A stretch of 64,000 nucleotides of DNA, from NCBI GenBank assembly GCA_040766665.1, contig JAXGQD010000010.1, positions 7,228 to 71,227 on the forward strand, in the 5' to 3' direction. Within the stretch, counting starts at the first letter, position 1, and each line of letters begins with the position of its first letter. Source of the DNA: JAXGQD01 sp040766665 (GTDB lineage Bacteria > Bacillota > Clostridia > Saccharofermentanales > Fastidiosipilaceae). Below the pieces are notes generated by a model. It saw only the letters and a list, made by a program, of their open reading frames with translations. It searched no databases and was not told where the DNA came from. Positions 56,475 through 64,000 of the stretch are shown here, piece by piece. The position numbers were made by a program, and so were the translations under genes.

Positions 56475-57707
56475 TTAAGGTGCAAAGAACATCGTGTTGT
56501 CGTGTGTTGCGCGGTGATCAAGTGTGCCCCACCATGAACCGGGACTGTATGCATAAGTGGTACAAAAGTATATGACATCTCTTTCGAAAGCGGTAATGCC
56601 ATATAGAGCATCCATCGCCGCTTGACGCTGACTATCGGTGACGTGAATATTTAGATAACGTCCACTGGAATAAACATCATATTGGTTAGGTGCAGTCAGT
56701 ACTTCAGAAAGCGTGCCCCACTTGCCGCTGAGAGCACGATTAATGATGGTCTGTGCAATCATCAGCTGTCCTTCATAATCCCAAGCCGGAGAAGACTCGG
56801 CAGCCACGATACGCACATACATGTCTACCACTTCAGGTGTGGCGGAAACCACATAGCTTGAAGCAGCGGGCATCGTTTGCGCTACGGTGGTGGGCGCGGC
56901 GGTCGTTTCAAGCGTTGTGGTAACTGTCTTAGTAGCTTGCGTTGTCGTCTCGCTTATCTCCGCCGTTGCGGCTGCTGTGGTGCTGACTGTTTCTTCAGCA
57001 GCAATACTTGCTTCGGTTGCCGGACTCGTTTCCAAAACCGGCGCTTCAGTTGCGCTTGTTTCCGCTTGGCTGCTACTGTCATTGGCGCTTTCGAGAGCAG
57101 GGGATACGGTTTCCTCTGTCATGTTTTTTAATGCGCTGACATTGACCAGAGGCAGATAAATACGATCACCAGTTTTTAGCTGAGTAAAATCAATCTTGGG
57201 ATTGGCTGACTTAATACTGGCGATGACGTCCTCACTCCCGTAGTGTTTGAGTGCAATCTCATTAATACTATACGTATCACTTCCACCAAGAAAAATGGTG
57301 TAAGGAAATGATTGACTAATATTACTCATTAAATAGACGTGGCCTTCCGCCGAAGGGTAGGGGCCGCTTTGCGTTGTGCTCCCGTTTTTCTCTAAGCTAT
57401 AAAGGTTCTTATTGGAATTGATTGAATCATTAAGCAACTGCTGCTGAGCAGGACTTAAATCCTCATAAGAATCAATACGCGTGATGACGTCCGTGTATAA
57501 ATCTTCGTTGTTCTCTTTGGCAAAAATATTGTAAGAACCGGACATTAATAAGAGCAAGAGAAACGCGAACATAAACATGGCATACTTCTTCAACGAGGTA
57601 ATCTCGGCGAAGGATGCAATGAGGTTTGTTACAAAATGATGTAACAAGGGTTTTCTTTTACGAAGCGGATAAACAGGCGGTTCGTATTTTGTAATATTTC
57701 GTTTCAA
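56475..57707 (-). CDS. SleB-like cell wall hydrolase with LysM domain
   Basis: Membrane-anchored or secreted peptidoglycan hydrolase. From the TTG at 57707 (after GGAGG): basic cytoplasmic tail, one hydrophobic helix (YAMFMFAFLLLLLM region), a LysM-like domain (SINEIALKHYGSEDVIASI to LKTGDRIYLP), a 110-residue Ser/Thr/Ala/Glu linker, and a C-terminal Hydrolase_2 domain with VRIVAAESSPAWDYEGQ, AQTIINRAL and APNQYDVYSSGRY. An ATG at 57803 would add 32 residues but sits at the predicted transcription start (TATAAT at 57813-57808). About 410 residues. Confidence 0.85.
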   Translation of the reverse strand: MKRNITKYEPPVYPLRKRKPLLHHFVTNLIASFAEITSLKKYAMFMFAFLLLLLMSGSYNIFAKENNEDLYTDVITRIDSYEDLSPAQQQLLNDSINSNKNLYSLEKNGSTTQSGPYPSAEGHVYLMSNISQSFPYTIFLGGSDTYSINEIALKHYGSEDVIASIKSANPKIDFTQLKTGDRIYLPLVNVSALKNMTEETVSPALESANDSSSQAETSATEAPVLETSPATEASIAAEETVSTTAAATAEISETTTQATKTVTTTLETTAAPTTVAQTMPAASSYVVSATPEVVDMYVRIVAAESSPAWDYEGQLMIAQTIINRALSGKWGTLSEVLTAPNQYDVYSSGRYLNIHVTDSQRQAAMDALYGITAFERDVIYFCTTYAYSPGSWWGTLDHRATHDNTMFFAP

Positions 57708-57803
57708 ATAGCCTCCAAGGAGAAGTAAGCACTCCTCATCAAACTTGTTTTTATTGCCGTACCAATTCAGTTGTAATATTAAGAAGAGATTCGACATTCG
57801 CAA

Positions 57804-58025
57804 TTATAGCACCAAAACATACCTGTCCCACAATTAGTGGAGCATTTTTGACATTATTACCGAAAAAATGGAGTGTAGGGGTGGGGAAAACGGTGTTTTT
57901 CCATCATATTTGCCAGTCTAGTGGGGGAATGATAATATTCTGGTAATCTCTCTGTAATAATCTTGAAATAATTAGAATTTTTGTAACAATGTCTCGCGAT
58001 TGTAACATAAGCATTAAATTACTGT
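57804..58025. other. Intergenic region before tRNA-Leu
   Basis: AT-rich noncoding sequence. It holds a minus-strand TATAAT (57808-57813) for the hydrolase gene, G-rich TGGGG/GTGGGGG segments near 57880-57930, and two copies of TTGTAACA (57981-57988 and 58000-58007) spaced 19 bases apart. No gene is seen. Confidence 0.5.
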
Positions 58026-58054
58026 TTGACAATCCTTCTTGCACTGTTTACAAT
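58026..58054 (+). promoter_or_regulatory. Promoter of tRNA-Leu
   Basis: TTGACA (58026-58031), 17-base spacer, TACAAT (58049-58054); the tRNA begins 30 bases later. Confidence 0.75.
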
Positions 58055-58084
58055 TGCGCATGTTAAGCCAAATTCTCAGGACTT

Positions 58085-58171
58085 GCGGTCGTGGTGGAAC
58101 TGGCAGACACGTAGCGTTGAGGTCGCTATGAGGTAACACTCGTGCAGGTTCAAGTCCTGTCGACCGCACCA
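58085..58171 (+). tRNA. tRNA-Leu (anticodon GAG)
   Basis: Acceptor GCGGTCG/CGACCGC, anticodon stem TAGCG/CGCTA with loop TTGAGGT giving GAG, long class II variable arm, encoded CCA. 87 bases. Its 3' end faces the restriction-modification cluster, a usual integration site. Confidence 0.94.
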
Positions 58172-58427
58172 AATCTAGTACCATCTTTTGATAGAATCCG
58201 TTTTATCAGAGGGTGGTATTATTTTGCCTGGAAAGGCCTGAAATCAGTGCATTTGAGGTTTTCATGGTAAAATACGGTGCTGGTTTTAGCCTGGTTTTCT
58301 CTCGATTATTTGTCGCGAAGTTGGCTTTTGAGTGTCTGACTCGCCGGTAATCGTTTGACAATAGGGGAGGGTGTGCATTTTTGAGGGCAAATCGTTGAGC
58401 AATAGGGGAATCGTTGAGCAGTACATT
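58172..58427. repeat. Noncoding segment with short direct repeats
   Basis: No gene is seen. AATCGTTTGACAATAGGGGA (58349-58368) and AATCGTTGAGCAATAGGGGA (58390-58409) match at 17 of 20 positions; a third partial copy AATCGTTGAGCA starts at 58409. No integrase and no visible copy of the tRNA 3' end. Confidence 0.5.
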
Positions 58428-59315
58428 CTACTCGGCAGTTTCGATTTCTTTAAGTGTCTTACCGTCAGCGGTCTTCCAAGCTTCACGGGCATTGATAGAT
58501 GTGCCAGTGACAAAACAAGCGGCCACAGCCGGGCTCCTCAGCAGCACATCTTCATTTAGCACGCCGTCTGCACTAACGAGATGTGCATGCTGCTCGCGAG
58601 CTTTCTTGGCGTGCTTTGGGCAGGATGAAGCCACCTGTGTTCGGATCCGACTGCCCTTAAGTATGACAAAACCATCACTCGTACGCTGTCCTTTGGCATC
58701 GGTCTTTCCTTGCTTGAGCTCAAATCTGACCGCTGGTGCAGAAGGCTCAATCGAATCTGTTTGCGGCGCTATGGAGGTACTTGCGAGTGGCACAAACACT
58801 TTATGGTCGAGTGTGCCCATTACAATTTTTGCGTAGTCGATAAACTCTTCAAGTTCGGATTCCTTTTCTTCGGTGATGTGACCGGCAGTAGGATCATTAC
58901 CGTTCTTGATGATATAACGCTTTGCCGCTGCCGCGAGGTTGGAGAATCGATTTTCAAGCCTGCTTATCTCAGTTGGGCCGAATGAGTTATTGAAAGTGGT
59001 AAAAGCTACGGCCTCCGTCCAGTAATCCTTTTCCAGGTTGCGTTTGTGCTCCTGCAGACGCAGGAGAATGCCCTCGCCATTCTTACGCACGCCAGCTTGA
59101 CCGATATATACAACGTCATCTCCGGTATTGTCGGAAGTACCAAACAGAAAATAGACACCACTCTGCTTCAGGATATCCATGTCCTTGCACTTTTCAAGCT
59201 CCGTGCGCGGGATCTTATATGCCACGCCTGTCCAGTTTGCGAGCGTGACTTTTATGCGGCCGGAAGGATCTCCGTCCATCAGAAACAGGTTTATTGATTT
59301 ACCATGGGGGGTCAT
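58428..59315 (-). CDS. GIY-YIG nuclease domain protein with DUF4357
   Basis: N-terminal GIY-YIG-type domain: SGVYFLFGTSD and VVYIGQAGV give the two strands, followed by LRLQEHKRN and an ENRFSNLA glutamate that fits the metal ligand. The C-terminal 60 residues (ARGxxxxxGFVVLKGS-like SDGFVILKGSRIR) match DUF4357. Such proteins often accompany type I R-M genes; their role is not settled. ATG 59315 follows AAGGAGG with 8-base spacing, 16 bases after hsdS. 295 residues. Confidence 0.85.
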   Translation of the reverse strand: MTPHGKSINLFLMDGDPSGRIKVTLANWTGVAYKIPRTELEKCKDMDILKQSGVYFLFGTSDNTGDDVVYIGQAGVRKNGEGILLRLQEHKRNLEKDYWTEAVAFTTFNNSFGPTEISRLENRFSNLAAAAKRYIIKNGNDPTAGHITEEKESELEEFIDYAKIVMGTLDHKVFVPLASTSIAPQTDSIEPSAPAVRFELKQGKTDAKGQRTSDGFVILKGSRIRTQVASSCPKHAKKAREQHAHLVSADGVLNEDVLLRSPAVAACFVTGTSINAREAWKTADGKTLKEIETAE

Positions 59316-59331
59316 GGTGGGCACCTCCTTG

Positions 59332-60861
59332 TCAAGTCAGACTTTCTTGTATTTTGTCAAGTTGTTTAAAAGAAGTCTCAATTGCCGCAACAATACGTTG
59401 CTGCTCGGCGAGAGGCGGGACCGGTAAATAAAGTTGTTTTAATTTTTCCGCTTTAATCCCATATACTGTCGTTCCTGTTTGCTTCTCAGTGAGTTGATCT
59501 TTAAAAAAGTCGGTCAGCAAAAACCACATGAACAACCTATTGCTTAAGGATTCATCTTCTGAGTAATTTTGAAATGTTATTATTCTTTGTCCTGCACTAT
59601 ATTCATCTATATCAGCTATTGCGGCGTTACCTAATGGAGCCTCGGTGGTAAATAGAATATCACCTTTTTTCGAAATCCCTCGCCCTTTACGTTCTTCATA
59701 GCTCTCGCGGCTAATGTACTCAGCTATTGTATAGTCAATAAAGCCAGCTCGTACATTACGTGCCGTGATCAAAGGAATTCCAGATGATATTTTTTGTGGG
59801 GTTACACCCCGGTAATCAATAAAATTATAAAGTTGAATAAAAGTAGACCATTCCCAACCCTGCGGCAAATCATCGTTTCCAATAGCTGAATAGGAGTCAC
59901 CTTTATCACGCTTGATTTTTTTCATATCAACAAGTCGTTTCCGTGCCGATTTTATACGCTTAAGCAGGACACTTGCGGGTTCGTCATTCGGATCTTGAGG
60001 TACTAATCTTCCTTGTATTGCAAGGGAGAGTATTTTTGCTTTCGTAGTGGCAACAGTAGACTGGAGATCGCCTTTATCGCTTTCAACACTCGTAATCTGC
60101 TCAAAAGCAAGTTCGATGGCCATTATTATTTTTTTCTGTTCCGCAACAGGAGGTACTGGTAAGAAATATGATGCCACAAAGTCTTTTCCGACGCGCTGTT
60201 GGCCAACAGCACCAGAAAACGCTCCTATGCAATCATTGATAAAACGTTCAGTCTTGAAGAACCACAACAGATACTCTGGTAATATCAAATCTTCAAGTAT
60301 CGGGCGAAATATATGGAGCTCTGTTGTGCCAGCACCAATGCCGTTCACGAGGTTTGTGAAAATGACTGATTTTCTGTTCTCAAGGCATGGGGTAATTTTT
60401 GCAAGTCCGATATCACCTTCAGCAAAGTGCGTAAAACCGGACCTGATTTCTCCCCATGGACGTTCCTGATAAGTGAAGTGATTGGAGTACGAGTCATCAA
60501 TTAGAGGCATCGGCACAAAGGAAGCTATAGTGTCATCTTTGGCGTCATTCCTTGGATTCACAATAAAAACGCTCCCGATTCGCGTCCATGACCAACCTTC
60601 TGGTAGGTCATACGGAATCAAATCATCTATACAAGAGACTGAATCATCCGCTGATTTTTCATAGATAAGTCCGTCATCGCCCGCAAAAATGGTGCTGCCA
60701 TACTTGTCTCTTCGCACTTCACCTTCCTGAAGAAGTCGGATTTTTTCGACACGGATCTGTTTGAGTAAAACATCGGCATGTTCATTGGCAATATCTTGTT
60801 CAACAAGTTGTCCCTTAAAAGCAAGATCAAGTATTTTTAGCCGGAGCAGTTTTGTATTCAT
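59332..60861 (-). CDS. hsdS: Type I restriction-modification specificity subunit
   Basis: Specificity protein with two target recognition domains, each opened by a DLPEGWSWTRIG-like or DLPQGWEWSTF block and closed by a conserved helix beginning LPVPPVAEQKKI or LPVPPLAEQQRI. The two halves set a bipartite DNA site; the target cannot be read from sequence. 509 residues. Starts in a 4-base ATGA overlap with hsdM. Confidence 0.94.
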   Translation of the reverse strand: MNTKLLRLKILDLAFKGQLVEQDIANEHADVLLKQIRVEKIRLLQEGEVRRDKYGSTIFAGDDGLIYEKSADDSVSCIDDLIPYDLPEGWSWTRIGSVFIVNPRNDAKDDTIASFVPMPLIDDSYSNHFTYQERPWGEIRSGFTHFAEGDIGLAKITPCLENRKSVIFTNLVNGIGAGTTELHIFRPILEDLILPEYLLWFFKTERFINDCIGAFSGAVGQQRVGKDFVASYFLPVPPVAEQKKIIMAIELAFEQITSVESDKGDLQSTVATTKAKILSLAIQGRLVPQDPNDEPASVLLKRIKSARKRLVDMKKIKRDKGDSYSAIGNDDLPQGWEWSTFIQLYNFIDYRGVTPQKISSGIPLITARNVRAGFIDYTIAEYISRESYEERKGRGISKKGDILFTTEAPLGNAAIADIDEYSAGQRIITFQNYSEDESLSNRLFMWFLLTDFFKDQLTEKQTGTTVYGIKAEKLKQLYLPVPPLAEQQRIVAAIETSFKQLDKIQESLT

Positions 60862-62387
60862 TCTTCGACCTCGCCAAATAGCTTTCCAAGACTGTCCACA
60901 GCGTTTACAATCGAAGCTGATTTCGCTTTTATAAGATCAAGTAATTCCGTAAGTGTAAAGTCCTCCGTACTGTCATTCGCCTTTATCCACTTGATGTCAA
61001 GGTTCGTCTTATCGCGGGCCACAATTTCCTCATAAGTAAACCTGCGCCAGCGACCATCAGGCTTTTCTGCACTGTATGTCTCCATCCGGACATGACGGTT
61101 CTCAGGGTTGTAGCAGTTCACGAAGTCGTCGAGGTCACTTTCGTACAAAGGCTTTTTCTTTAGCGTGTGATGTATGCCAGTACGGTAATCATAGATCCAT
61201 ATTTCCTTCGTCTGGTTAGTTGGTGCGGCAACCTTGTTATCAAAGAAGATAACATTAGCCTTTACGCCCGGTTTATAAAAGATACCTGTAGGCAGACGCA
61301 GTATTGTATGAAGATCTGTATTTTGAAGGAGCTTCTTTCGTATTATCTCGCCAGCGCCACCTTCGAAGAGTACATTATCCGGAACAACAACTGCAGCGGT
61401 TCCGGTTGTTTTCAATATGGTATGAATATGCTGTACAAAGTTAAGCTGTTTGTTTGAGGTTGTTGCCCAAAAATCCTGCCGGTTGTATACGAGATCTTCC
61501 TGTTCCTGCTCGCCTTCCTCATTGGTAAAAGTTATAGATGATTTATTGCCAAAAGGCGGATTTGTAAGGACGTAGTCGAACCTATCGCCAGGATCCGAGA
61601 GCAACGAGTCCGCGCGGGTTATCGGCGGAGTGCCTTCAAAGTCGCTTATATTGTGCAGAAAAAGATTCATAAGACAGAGTCGATAGGTGCTCTGAACAAT
61701 CTCCCAGCCTCTGAAGGTGTGGAATTTCAGAAACTCCTTCAGCTTTCGATCGAGTTTTGGTTGATATTCCTGCTCAATAAAGGCTTTCGTTGCAAGGAGA
61801 AATCCTCCACTGCCGACAGCCGGATCCGCCACCGTTTTACCGGGCTCCGGTCGCACGCATTTAACCATAGTATTGATGAGGGCACGAGGCGTGAAATACT
61901 GACCGGCACCGCTCTTGGTATCGGCAGCTATCTTTTCGAGCAGGTCTTCATATATGTCGCCCTTTACATCACTCGACATAGATGACCAGTTCTCGGAATC
62001 CACCATTGTTATAATGCGGGCAAGTTGAGCGGGGTTTGATACCTTGTTCTGAGCGCCGGTGTATATCTGTTGAAGCGTGCCATTTTGTCTGGTAAGGGTC
62101 TTTAAAATCCTCCCATAATGAGCAAAGAGTTCATCTCCGCTTTTATTTTTGAGTGTGTCCCATCTGCAGTCAGCTTCTTGGACGTCGTTACCGTTTTCGT
62201 CTTTAGCCTTCCGCGTTCCGTCTGGGATACCAATATTTCTGTTGTAGGGCGGCTTAGAATACTCGTCCGCCATCTTCACGAATAGAAGGTAGGTCAGCTG
62301 CTCAAGGTAGTCGCTCTTTCCGATGCCGTCGTCCCTCAAGGTATTTGCCATTGACCATATCTTTTGTCCGATGTTCGCTTCGGCCAT
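60858..62387 (-). CDS. hsdM: Type I restriction-modification N6-adenine methyltransferase subunit
   Basis: SAM-dependent adenine methyltransferase. Motif I DPAVGSGGFLLA and motif IV TNPPFGNKS are present; the N-terminal HsdM domain begins IGQKIWSMANTLRDDGIGKS. 509 residues, normal. GGAGG lies 10 bases before the ATG, 20 bases after hsdR. Confidence 0.95.
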   Translation of the reverse strand: MAEANIGQKIWSMANTLRDDGIGKSDYLEQLTYLLFVKMADEYSKPPYNRNIGIPDGTRKAKDENGNDVQEADCRWDTLKNKSGDELFAHYGRILKTLTRQNGTLQQIYTGAQNKVSNPAQLARIITMVDSENWSSMSSDVKGDIYEDLLEKIAADTKSGAGQYFTPRALINTMVKCVRPEPGKTVADPAVGSGGFLLATKAFIEQEYQPKLDRKLKEFLKFHTFRGWEIVQSTYRLCLMNLFLHNISDFEGTPPITRADSLLSDPGDRFDYVLTNPPFGNKSSITFTNEEGEQEQEDLVYNRQDFWATTSNKQLNFVQHIHTILKTTGTAAVVVPDNVLFEGGAGEIIRKKLLQNTDLHTILRLPTGIFYKPGVKANVIFFDNKVAAPTNQTKEIWIYDYRTGIHHTLKKKPLYESDLDDFVNCYNPENRHVRMETYSAEKPDGRWRRFTYEEIVARDKTNLDIKWIKANDSTEDFTLTELLDLIKAKSASIVNAVDSLGKLFGEVEE

Positions 62388-62406
62388 TATGTTTTGTCCT
62401 CCAACC

Positions 62407-64000
62407 TTATGCTGCTACTTCAAGTAGTGCATAGTTCATTTCTTTCAATATTTCCTCATATTTGCTGCCGAAAAGTTGATAGAACTTTCCTCGGCCACCC
62501 TTGGAATCAAACGGCGTGTAGTCGAGGTCGTCAACTGTGATGCTCATGGACGTGGCGATGTGATCCCTTATCATGCGGAGCCATATAGTTTGCTCTTCGG
62601 TAAACTGTATATACCCGGCATTCTTTTTAAACATCCAGTCTTGGAATCGCAGGCTTACCTCAAATGAGAAGAGCTGCAGCTCCGTTGTCTGGCCGAGCTC
62701 GAACCGGATCAGCGATACTATTTCCGTGAGCTTATTGACCACACTCTTGTTTATGACCTTCGCAGGTTGAATAACAGCATAAGCACCCCAGAGCCTTTCT
62801 GTGGATAGGTGATACGGTGAGTGCTGCATGGCTTCGTACAGCTCCTCGATCATACGAAGCGTCAGCGGCCGCCGACGGTAGCTTTGCGTGTATATGATTT
62901 CAAGAGCGTCAAGGATGTCCTTGTTATTATCGATAAACTGCCTGAATGTCATAATGACATCCTTTGCGTTATTCGCATTAGCAGAGTCCCAGCCGCTAAA
63001 GGTCACGGCATCTATATTAACGTTGTCGATTACTTGGTCATGATTTTTGCGGACGTTTTCGATATATTCTCGCAGCTTAGCATTATGAAATGGCGAGGAC
63101 GCCGCGTTGGCCATCTGGTCACTGACGGCGTCATACTGATCCTCTGTTACATCATCCGGATCGTCAATACCATACTTCTTCTGAGCGGTCTCCGTTATAA
63201 CGTCCGCATCAAAAGCATTAAGCAGGGTTTCCGCAATCGTGATCGGAGAGATCGTATCCTCGTGACAAGGAATCTTGATATCGCCCTCTATTACATTACC
63301 AAGTTGGATATGTTCTTGTGCACAAAGGGAGATGAACTTATCCTTTTCAGCTGGGGTCATCACCTTGTCGAGCCGCTCAAGTCGGCTTGCTAGAGTGGTG
63401 AGCGTATCATCATCACGAGCGCCCATCGCTACGCTCATCATTAAGTCTCTTAGCGGCACCTGGGGTTTGCGCTCCAGCTGGCGGGATGTGGTCTTTATAG
63501 ACTTGGTAACACCGACGGTGTCGACGACGATATATCCCAGCTTCCGCTCGGTAGCCGATGGAGACACTTTATGCAGATCCTCATAGTCAAGCGTTCGCGT
63601 AGCGCGACCAAGCATTTGCTCAAAGTAATTCTTGCTCCGGACATCACGCATAAATATTAGGCACTCTATAGGCTTTACATCCGTACCAGTTGCGATCATG
63701 TCAACCGTGACAGCGATCCTCGGATAATAATCATTTCTGAAGGAGTTCAAAACACTCTTTGGGTCTTCTGTTGCGGCATATGTAATCTTCTTGCAGAACT
63801 CATTGCCTTCGCCGAATTCCTCACGGATGATGTTTATTATGTCGTCCGCATGGCTGTCGGTCTTTGCGAACACGAGCGTCTTCGGGACTTCCTTTCTAGT
63901 CGGGAACATAGAGGTAAAGACGGCATCCTTAAAAGCCCGGAGGACACTTCTGATCTGCGACGGATTTACTACATCGCGGTCAAGCTCCGTGGGCTTGTAG
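62407..64000 (-). CDS. hsdR: Type I restriction endonuclease subunit R, C-terminal part (5' end outside window)
   Basis: The frame is open to the window edge. Visible part is the second RecA helicase domain (PKTLVFAKTDSHADDI, VDMIATGTDVKPIECLIFMR, QMLGRATRT) and the C-terminal HsdR region that binds HsdM. Nuclease and first helicase domain lie outside the window. First gene of hsdR-hsdM-hsdS-GIY-YIG. Confidence 0.92.
   Translation of the reverse strand, partial: YKPTELDRDVVNPSQIRSVLRAFKDAVFTSMFPTRKEVPKTLVFAKTDSHADDIINIIREEFGEGNEFCKKITYAATEDPKSVLNSFRNDYYPRIAVTVDMIATGTDVKPIECLIFMRDVRSKNYFEQMLGRATRTLDYEDLHKVSPSATERKLGYIVVDTVGVTKSIKTTSRQLERKPQVPLRDLMMSVAMGARDDDTLTTLASRLERLDKVMTPAEKDKFISLCAQEHIQLGNVIEGDIKIPCHEDTISPITIAETLLNAFDADVITETAQKKYGIDDPDDVTEDQYDAVSDQMANAASSPFHNAKLREYIENVRKNHDQVIDNVNIDAVTFSGWDSANANNAKDVIMTFRQFIDNNKDILDALEIIYTQSYRRRPLTLRMIEELYEAMQHSPYHLSTERLWGAYAVIQPAKVINKSVVNKLTEIVSLIRFELGQTTELQLFSFEVSLRFQDWMFKKNAGYIQFTEEQTIWLRMIRDHIATSMSITVDDLDYTPFDSKGGRGKFYQLFGSKYEEILKEMNYALLEVAA

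Noticed and set aside
57880..57930. MraZ binding sites (TGGG repeats)
   Set aside because: Spacing is irregular and no mraZ or division gene is adjacent.
1..64000. CRISPR array or prophage
   Set aside because: No evenly spaced direct repeats of suitable length and no phage structural genes were seen.

Overview
The window is bacterial chromosome from a Bacillota member, most likely class Clostridia. The evidence is the conserved block rpsB-tsf-pyrH-frr-uppS-cdsA-dxr-rseP-ispG-polC, a Gram-positive PolC-type replicase, a PASTA-domain Ser/Thr kinase with its PP2C phosphatase, a ClpE-type ATPase behind a CtsR-like operator, and AGGAGG-type ribosome binding sites. Genus and species cannot be told from the sequence alone. 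Both window ends cut genes: rpsB on the left and hsdR on the right.

Layout. 1-12.5 kb: translation factors, UMP kinase, isoprenoid and phospholipid synthesis (uppS, cdsA, dxr, ispG), the site-2 protease RseP and polC. 12.5-23.8 kb: a tight forward operon of priA, def, fmt, rsmB, rlmN, prpC, prkC, rsgA, rpe and thiN, linking replication restart, protein N-terminus handling, RNA methylation and envelope-sensing phosphorylation. 23.8-25.7 kb: an aminotransferase and an XRE regulator on the minus strand. 25.9-28.1 kb: the infC-rpmI-rplT operon behind an attenuator-like leader, then an rRNA/tRNA methyltransferase. 28.1-31.1 kb: a potassium uptake set of two TrkA-type subunits and a TrkH-type channel. 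31.1-32.6 kb: a decayed ISLre2-like insertion sequence. 32.7-36.0 kb: aconitase and citrate synthase. 36.1-47.3 kb: a phosphoesterase, a DUF1349 protein, tRNA-Glu, uvrA, clpE, a small MITE-like element, argJ, a glutathione peroxidase, a metallo-beta-lactamase-fold protein and maf. 47.4-47.7 kb: a tRNA-His/Gln/Lys operon. 47.7-57.8 kb: dinB, hflK-hflC, a HerA-like ATPase, a radical SAM protein, a CorC-type membrane protein, phosphofructokinase and a SleB-like hydrolase. 58.1-64 kb: tRNA-Leu, followed by a type I restriction-modification cluster (hsdR, hsdM, hsdS) with a GIY-YIG/DUF4357 protein.

The most striking property is the number of single-base frame breaks in genes that otherwise look fully conserved: five in polC, two in aconitase, and one each in rsmB, the aminotransferase and the first trkA. 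Most lie in short homopolymers. Restoring single bases gives uninterrupted proteins of expected length, and overlapping starts and stops then fall into place. I read these mainly as sequence or assembly errors, not as gene death or programmed frameshifting; raw-read inspection would decide. The IS transposase differs: it also appears to carry an in-frame stop from a base change and looks truly decayed.

I found no CRISPR array, prophage or clearly new multi-gene system. The best candidates for follow-up are the GIY-YIG/DUF4357 gene attached to the type I R-M cluster beside tRNA-Leu, the MITE-like element next to clpE, and several regulatory sites: an AUC-start infC with attenuator, a CtsR box at clpE, a LexA-like box at uvrA and a palindrome before the XRE gene.
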